A stretch of 9,937 bases of DNA. Origin: SSF53 sp036170535 (GTDB lineage Bacteria; Spirochaetota; Leptospiria; Leptospirales; Leptonemataceae). Below the pieces are notes generated by a model. That model ran no database searches and was not told the DNA's origin. It saw nothing but the letters and a program-made list of their open reading frames with translations. The translations under genes and the position numbers were made by a program. The stretch lies in assembly GCA_036170535.1 (NCBI GenBank), contig JAVHPJ010000142.1:1-9937 (forward strand), written 5' to 3'. The number at the start of each line of letters is the position of its first letter. Within the stretch, counting starts at the first letter, position 1. Below are positions 5,883 to 9,937 of the stretch, one piece after another.

Positions 5883-7139
5883 ATGAGCGTAGTAGTCGTC
5901 AACTTGATAGCATCGAGCGCCATCGGCGCATTTGGCATGTATGGGCTTCTGGCGTTTCGCGCCTCGAGAACACATCGCGCTTGGGCTGGCTTTTGCGGCG
6001 GCGCCGCCCTCTACTTGTTCGCGATTGCCGCCACTCGCACATCGTTGCTGGATCCAGTCATTGCATATCGGCTTGTCTTCCTTATGATGGCGCCCCTGTT
6101 CATTGGCCTGGGTCGCTTTGTTGCCGCATTTACCACGGACGCTCTTGATTTAAACCGGAGAGTCTGGCACTGGGCTCTAATAGTAGCGCTTGCGATAATC
6201 TCTGTCACGGCCTTTGCGACGGATTTGTTTGTCTCTGGAGCGAAAGCCGACGGCATGCCCGCTCACGGTCCACTCAGCCTGGTATTTGTGGGAGCGATCA
6301 GCTTTGCCGGCATTGCCTGGACAGGTTGCATATTTTGGGCCTGGAGGCGCAGCGGGGCGGACGCACGTCGCAGAGGTGTTCGACCGGATGAACGGACAAG
6401 GCTGCACCTGTTTCAGTACCGGTGGACGCTTGCCTCGCTGGCGGTTTCATTTGGCATCGGAATTTATACGAATGGAATTCGTCCGATGGTTCAGGGTGAT
6501 TCCTCATGGGGCTTCTATGCTCCTGCCGCGTTGACGCTGTTGTTCGTTGCGATGATGACGGCCGTGCTGGGCGGGGCGAAGCGAATTGCCGGGGCATGGC
6601 TTGGCATGCGATTCGTGCAGGCTGCCAGTAGCACTTCGAATCCTCTGGATTTTGATTCCGGTTCTATGTCGGCGCTTGAATGGATGCGCCTGGGTGAAGA
6701 ACTTATCCAGGGTTCAGACGAGCGCGCCTCCGTCAAACTAGGAGGAAGATGGGTAAGCGTTAGAGCAGGGGGTGCGCCGGCGCGCGACGAGTTGACTATC
6801 ACGCCCGGCGCGTTCAAAAATCTATTAGTGCAGCAGCAATCGCTCGCCAATACAAACATGGAGCTATCCGTGCGTTGCCAGGCCTTGATCGGCCAGGTGG
6901 GCGTATTGGAGCAAGAGTTGGAGGCCTGGAATCAAGCGGGTCGACTGGCGGACTCAGTTCTGAAAGCCGTCTGGGCGGAGAATCTGCAGTTAAAAAATTC
7001 GGCGTTGCTTGAGGCAGCGTCAGGCGAAACGCAAGCTCCAGATGTGACCTTTGAATTCTTACGGCACATCGCCAGCATATATCGCTACGGAGGCGCTGAG
7101 GCGGCGCGAAAGGCAGTCGAGGACTTTCTTAAGGAATAA
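5883..7139 (+). CDS. Seven-helix membrane protein with coiled-coil tail
   Basis: Translation starts at ATG 5883, or GTG 5880, directly after the preceding stop, which suggests coupling. The N-terminal half has seven hydrophobic segments (about 4-24, 34-52, 63-83, 95-115, 131-152, 182-200 and 210-230). The pattern AYRLVFLMMAPLFIGLGRFVAAF resembles the 7TM sensor module that precedes many histidine kinases and cyclases. No kinase, GGDEF or cyclase domain follows. Instead residues 231-305 form a small soluble region and about 310-378 a probable coiled coil (Gln-, Glu- and Leu-rich, including LIGQVGVLEQELEAW), ending in a short helical tail with EFLRHIASIYRYGG. It may sense or anchor something linked to the synthase-like partner. 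Sensor function is inferred. It ends four bases before the convergent repressor gene. Confidence 0.8.
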   Translation: MSVVVVNLIASSAIGAFGMYGLLAFRASRTHRAWAGFCGGAALYLFAIAATRTSLLDPVIAYRLVFLMMAPLFIGLGRFVAAFTTDALDLNRRVWHWALIVALAIISVTAFATDLFVSGAKADGMPAHGPLSLVFVGAISFAGIAWTGCIFWAWRRSGADARRRGVRPDERTRLHLFQYRWTLASLAVSFGIGIYTNGIRPMVQGDSSWGFYAPAALTLLFVAMMTAVLGGAKRIAGAWLGMRFVQAASSTSNPLDFDSGSMSALEWMRLGEELIQGSDERASVKLGGRWVSVRAGGAPARDELTITPGAFKNLLVQQQSLANTNMELSVRCQALIGQVGVLEQELEAWNQAGRLADSVLKAVWAENLQLKNSALLEAASGETQAPDVTFEFLRHIASIYRYGGAEAARKAVEDFLKE

Positions 7140-7143
7140 GCTT

Positions 7144-7638
7144 TTACGTCGCCCGGTCCGGACCGCTGCGCGGCAAATTGATCTTGGCCAGCAGGCGTCT
7201 TTTTTTCTCGGGTGGCGCAGACTCAATCAGTTCGTGCGCCTGCAACAGAAGCGCACGCAAATCCTCGTTTTCCAGCATGGCCTCGAAGGCTTCCAATAAA
7301 TGAGGGTCTTCTTTCAGAACGCCAAGCAAGCGTGCGAGCCGGGTATCATTTAGAAGGGCTTGCATTTCGGAATTAAGCGGTTCGTCCACGGACGATGCGA
7401 ACAGCGGACCTGTGCCTTCGAGCCAGAATGTCGGATTCACGCCCTTCTTTTTCCAGAGTTCGATCGCCTGGTTCGCAGTTGGGGCCCGTCGCGCAGCCTT
7501 GATATCTGATAGGCGGGCGAGGCTCACATCCAGCAGTTCGGCAAGGCCGGCGAGGCTCCTGAGACCGAGGGCGTCCACAATCTGTGCGACCCTCTCCGCC
7601 TGAGTTAAGGCTCGGCCTTTTCGAGATCCGGCTTTCAT
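7144..7638 (-). CDS. CI-type helix-turn-helix repressor-like protein
   Basis: This 164-residue protein begins with a Lys/Arg-rich tail, then a lambda CI-like helix-turn-helix (about 16-58; LAELLDVSLARLSDIK is the core). It continues with GVNPTFWLEGTGPLF (66-80), the typical end of the phage CI repressor DNA-binding domain (consensus GVNPxWLLxGxGP). The C-terminus is helical and acidic, then basic, and has no LexA-type peptidase signature, so RecA-triggered self-cleavage is unlikely. It diverges from the operon starting near 7689. A palindrome in the intervening promoter is the obvious operator, which suggests it represses that operon and perhaps itself. No ribosome site precedes the ATG. It converges on the membrane protein with a 4-bp gap and no terminator between. 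Confidence 0.85.
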   Translation of the reverse strand: MKAGSRKGRALTQAERVAQIVDALGLRSLAGLAELLDVSLARLSDIKAARRAPTANQAIELWKKKGVNPTFWLEGTGPLFASSVDEPLNSEMQALLNDTRLARLLGVLKEDPHLLEAFEAMLENEDLRALLLQAHELIESAPPEKKRRLLAKINLPRSGPDRAT

Positions 7639-7653
7639 ATTTTCGAAAAATGG

Positions 7654-7682
7654 TTGATCTTATTCCCCATTTGGGGTATAAG
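7654..7682 (+). promoter_or_regulatory. Promoter with operator palindrome in its spacer
   Basis: TTGATC (7654-7659) and TATAAG (7677-7682) are 17 bp apart, a good sigma70-type promoter firing rightward from about 7689. The spacer holds CCCCA-TT-TGGGG (7665-7676) within a longer dyad, TAT-n-CCCCA-nn-TGGGG-n-ATA (7661-7680). A repressor bound here would block RNA polymerase. The divergent CI-like gene starts 16 bp to the left, so that protein is the likely ligand. Confidence 0.65.
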
Positions 7683-7848
7683 TTGCAGGCGGCCAGTTAG
7701 CCCCGGGTCCATGCGGGCCCAGGAGCGTAAGAACGTCAACGGTTCGATTGGGCGCATATTCGAGGTCGGGCATGTCGATCGCTCCGATATTCGCATCGCG
7801 ACGAATGTATCAAGCTTCAATGCGACAGATGTTTCAGGAAGTAGCCGC

Positions 7849-8274
7849 ATGAAAGGATGGATAAAAACCGCCGGGAAGGAGTCGCCGGCCGATCTCCGGT
7901 CTCTTCCAGACGGATGCATCAAATTGACGACGTCAGTGGAAGGCAAAGAATTGCAAGCTTGCTCAATTCAGATCGTCGACGACAGCCTGCTCATCCGCGG
8001 ATACTCCGATTCAGGAAAAGTGGCCGAGAGTGTCGAGTTTCTTCCTGCGTCGCTCGTTGTGCAGTATCCAGTGACGCTTCTGGCTCAAGCGTTGCGCAAC
8101 GAGTTCCCGTCCATCAATGCACTTCGATTAATCGAGCTTGCTCTGTCAATCGGGCGAGCAGGGCCATCGGATGAACTTTTGTTGGAAATCACAAGATTTA
8201 TCAAGCAGCACACCAGTGCCGCGATGAATCTGAAGTTAAATGGCGCCATGTTTAACGGAGACTATCAGGGGTGA
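7849..8274 (+). CDS. Hypothetical protein with GWI...C...IRG...FLP landmarks
   Basis: I do not recognise this family. The ATG at 7849 has AGGAA eight bases upstream and gives 141 residues. An in-frame ATG at 7711 would add 46 residues but has no ribosome site. The sequence looks like beta strands at first, with GWIKTAG near the start, then CSIQIVDDSLLIRG and VEFLPASLVV, followed by a helical second half (TLLAQALRNEFPSINALRLIELALSIG...). The GWIxxxG, C-x10-IRG and F-x-P-x-x-L landmarks recur at similar spacing in the protein encoded at 8377-8754, so the two are probably paralogous. No signal peptide or membrane segment is seen. It is the first gene after the operator-controlled promoter at 7654. 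The following small ORF begins four bases after its stop. Confidence 0.7.
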   Translation: MKGWIKTAGKESPADLRSLPDGCIKLTTSVEGKELQACSIQIVDDSLLIRGYSDSGKVAESVEFLPASLVVQYPVTLLAQALRNEFPSINALRLIELALSIGRAGPSDELLLEITRFIKQHTSAAMNLKLNGAMFNGDYQG

Positions 8275-8278
8275 TACG

Positions 8279-8377
8279 ATGGTAGAAAATCTAAGATCTT
8301 CGCCGGAATTTGTTTGTAAGCTCAGCAATGATTCCGGTTCGAAAACCTTCGGTCTGGGCCACGAAGGTAGCATTTAA
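8279..8377 (+). CDS. Small 32-residue ORF bridging two genes
   Basis: The ATG at 8279 is preceded by AGGGG (about 8266-8270) at good spacing and follows the upstream stop by four bases. The frame ends with TAA, whose last A is the first base of the next gene's ATG (TAATG). The product begins MVENLRSSPEFVCKLSND and ends LGHEGSI; it is hydrophilic, with one Cys, and resembles nothing I know. It may be a leader that couples translation of its neighbours, or a genuine small protein. Confidence 0.45.
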   Translation: MVENLRSSPEFVCKLSNDSGSKTFGLGHEGSI

Positions 8378-8754
8378 TGAGCGCCGGATATTTGAAGCCC
8401 CAAAGCGGCTGGATCAATTGGCGCGGCTCCGTTTTTGTTGATGTATCATTGCGGCAGACGCCGCGCGGCGTATTGGTGTTCGGCGGTTTGCCGTTCGGCA
8501 AGATGCGCCTTAAGCAGTGCGAGTTGCGAGAAACTGCAAACGGATATGCGATTCGCGGCGAGCGAATCGTTCCCGGCGGGGTGCGCCTGATCGAAGAAAT
8601 GACATTCTTTCCCAGGCAGCTACGCCGTCTGTTAGCGGCGAACGGCGAAAACGGCTCCAGCGGCCTCCAGAATGCGGAAGGTTTGCTGGCATCGACTCCT
8701 GCTGCCACGGCTGACCGGGGGCAAAAGACGATTTCCCAGGCCTCTACGGATTGA
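8377..8754 (+). CDS. Hypothetical protein, probable paralogue of the 7849 gene product
   Basis: The ATG overlaps the stop of the small ORF before it, and GAAGGT about nine bases upstream is a plausible ribosome site. The product has 125 residues. Residues 11-17 (GWINWRG) match GWIKTAG of the upstream protein, CELRETANGYAIRG matches CSIQIVDDSLLIRG with identical spacing, and EMTFFPRQL matches SVEFLPASL. The first 90 residues read as a compact beta domain ending in a short helix (RRLLAANG). The last 30 are low-complexity Ala, Ser and Thr, possibly disordered. No catalytic motif is visible and the function is unknown. The stop TGA lies inside the TTGACA box of the next promoter. Confidence 0.7.
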   Translation: MSAGYLKPQSGWINWRGSVFVDVSLRQTPRGVLVFGGLPFGKMRLKQCELRETANGYAIRGERIVPGGVRLIEEMTFFPRQLRRLLAANGENGSSGLQNAEGLLASTPAATADRGQKTISQASTD

Positions 8755-8781
8755 CATCTATAAGTATTTATTCAGTATAGT
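8751..8781 (+). promoter_or_regulatory. Sigma70-type promoter of the downstream operon
   Basis: A perfect TTGACA (8751-8756) is followed by TATAGT (8776-8781) across a rather long 19-bp, AT-rich spacer. Transcription would start near 8788, only about seven bases before the ATG at 8795, which has no ribosome site, so the mRNA may be nearly leaderless. The -35 box overlaps the stop codon of the preceding gene. Confidence 0.6.
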
Positions 8782-8794
8782 TTGCCCGAATCCC

Positions 8795-9430
8795 ATGCGC
8801 AGCCGCCCCGCACATATTCTGCTCGCCGCCCTCTTTGCGGCCGGTCTGCTCGCGGTGCCCTTCGAAGGCCTGGCGGCGCAAAGCCTGCCCTGGGACGAGT
8901 TTGAGCCGCCCCTTGCGGATGTCGAAGCCCTGACTCCGGAAGAGCTCGCGGATGTGCGCGCTTTTGCCGAGGCCCTGCCGGAACCTTCCGAGCAGAATGC
9001 CTGGCGCGCGGAAGAGCTGGATGCGGAAGACCGCGCCGCGCAGCCGCCGGAACGCCAGGCGGCGGATTTGTATCGGGCGCCGCTTGGGCCGGAATGCGCG
9101 ATTCAGGGGCCGGGCTCGGTCGCTGTGGTGGCTGGCGGCGGCGCGTCCATTAATCCGGATCCGGGCGCTGGCGCCGGTCGGGATTGTGGCGGCGATCTAT
9201 GGCCCGGGGCTCTGCGCCACAGTTTGCCGCCGGCCCGCGTCGTTTCTGGCCGCGGGCTGCTTCTAAAGAACGTATACTTTTCAATTCGTAACGGCTACGC
9301 CGACGCGGGGCGCGAGACGCTTCTGTCTTCGTCCCCCCGCCCGCCTGCCGCCCTGCGCGCGCCGCATCCTGCGCCGCTTTCTGTCATAGTTCCGACAACT
9401 GTCCAAACCTCTCCGGAGTTCCTCGTATGA
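8795..9430 (+). CDS. Exported hypothetical protein, probably frameshifted in its 3' part
   Basis: The ATG at 8795 gives a clear signal peptide: MRSRPAH, hydrophobic ILLAALFAAGLLAVPFEGL, then AAQS as likely cleavage site. The mature start is acidic and helical (LPWDEFEPPLADVEALTPEE and following). This frame is very rich in G/C third positions until about codon 108. After about 9110 its translation becomes low-complexity and loses that bias, while the +1 frame has G/C third positions, reads as a membrane segment (LAPVGIVAAIYGPGL) and stops at 9264-9266. A single-base difference near the GGGGCCGGG run (9108-9116) would join the two. Either the gene is broken, or the base calls are wrong, or the long frame is real and overlaps the next gene by ATGA at 9427-9430. 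I do not recognise the family. Confidence 0.55.
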   Translation: MRSRPAHILLAALFAAGLLAVPFEGLAAQSLPWDEFEPPLADVEALTPEELADVRAFAEALPEPSEQNAWRAEELDAEDRAAQPPERQAADLYRAPLGPECAIQGPGSVAVVAGGGASINPDPGAGAGRDCGGDLWPGALRHSLPPARVVSGRGLLLKNVYFSIRNGYADAGRETLLSSSPRPPAALRAPHPAPLSVIVPTTVQTSPEFLV

Positions 9431-9937
9431 ATCTCTCGATCGCGACCGTAAAACAAACGGCGGTTGATTCTATCGCCATCCCCCTCGAGCGCGTGCGCAG
9501 TCTGCACGAAGCCGTGCGGCGATTGCCTTCGGGCGGCGCAGGCGGCCCCGATTTAGCTGCGCTACTGCTTGATTTAAAGACGCCGCCGCCCTCCGGCTGG
9601 CGCAGTTTTTTCACCGGTCGGCGTTTGCGCGCCACGGCCGCGGCATCGCTCGGAATCTTTTTGTATTCGCTGGTCGTTTCCACGGGCGAACTCGCCGCGC
9701 AGCCTTTTCGCGATTTTGAGCAGGTTTCGCGCGACGACCTGCAGCGCTTTGGCGATCGCGCGGAGCGTTTAAACGACGTCGACGCCTGGAATAACTACAT
9801 GACGCTCGGCGTCGCGACGGAACGCGCCGAGTGGGAAGAGGAAGTCTACGAGCAACTGCGCGACGAGCTTACTGCGATTGAAGAACGCACGGATCTGAGC
9901 GCCGAGCAGCGCGAGACGGAACGCAGTCTCGCCGAAG
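9427..9937 (+). CDS. Large membrane/coiled-coil protein, 5' part only
   Basis: This frame is open from the ATG at 9427 to the end of the window (170 complete codons), so the C-terminus is missing. GGAG lies nine bases upstream. Residues 1-65 are a cytoplasmic-like lead with a Gly-rich bend. Residues 66-92 (LRATAAASLGIFLYSLVVST and onward) are a membrane segment or internal signal ending near ELAAQ. From 95 the chain is charged and helical, with ERLNDVDAWNNYMTLGVATE, ERAEWEEEVYEQL and many Glu/Arg pairs, predicting coiled coil. The WEEEVYEQL style recalls the N-terminal part of very long structural proteins in Leptospira, but this is from memory and unverified. It probably forms an operon with the exported protein before it. 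Confidence 0.75.
   Translation, partial: MNLSIATVKQTAVDSIAIPLERVRSLHEAVRRLPSGGAGGPDLAALLLDLKTPPPSGWRSFFTGRRLRATAAASLGIFLYSLVVSTGELAAQPFRDFEQVSRDDLQRFGDRAERLNDVDAWNNYMTLGVATERAEWEEEVYEQLRDELTAIEERTDLSAEQRETERSLAE

Noticed and set aside
1..9937. CRISPR array, tRNA, rRNA or insertion sequence
   Set aside because: No regularly spaced identical repeats, cloverleaf or rRNA segment and no transposase-like frame were seen anywhere in the window.

Overview
The window looks like the maintenance region of a plasmid or phage-plasmid, or of an integrated relative, followed by accessory genes. The host is probably a Gram-negative bacterium of moderately high GC. A member of the Leptospirales (Leptonema or Turneriella type) is my best guess, because the last partial gene resembles, from memory, the very large structural-protein family of Leptospira, and because ParAB plasmids and phage-plasmids such as LE1 occur in that group. 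This assignment is tentative; no rRNA, tRNA or housekeeping gene is present to anchor it.

Layout. Positions 104-595 (minus) hold a possible small winged-helix protein. Positions 596-1141 have no confident gene, but contain a large nested palindrome (669-711) and two identical 18-bp palindromes (997-1014 and 1083-1100) that look like ParB centromere sites. Positions 1142-2865 are parA and parB, overlapping by ATGA. Positions 2866-3366 are a gene-free leader rich in hairpins. Positions 3367-4290 encode a putative replication initiator with an N-terminal winged-helix-like region and a C-terminal domain resembling DnaA domain I. The linker-coding part of this gene carries an array of CCTGG-N(1-3)-CCAGGCG repeats with 22-bp phasing, which suggests an origin inside the initiator gene, as in phage lambda O.

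Positions 4466-7139 encode a degenerate beta-ketoacyl synthase-like protein coupled to a seven-helix membrane protein with a coiled-coil tail. Positions 7144-7638 (minus) encode a CI-type helix-turn-helix repressor. It diverges from a promoter whose spacer contains a palindromic operator. That promoter probably drives three coupled ORFs (7849-8754): two encode distantly similar proteins sharing GWIxxxG, C...IRG and F-P-x-x-L landmarks, and between them lies a 32-residue ORF. A TTGACA promoter at 8751 starts another operon. Its first gene encodes an exported protein that appears frameshifted, and its second is a partial membrane or coiled-coil protein running off the end. GC content and third-position GC rise sharply from about 8795 onward.

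How the parts may work together: ParA, ParB and the palindromes would segregate the replicon. The initiator would bind the repeats in its own gene and recruit the replicative helicase through its DnaA-like domain. The CI-like repressor would control the divergent operon. The synthase and membrane-protein pair may be a small signalling or lipid-modifying module, but nothing in the sequence fixes its substrate.
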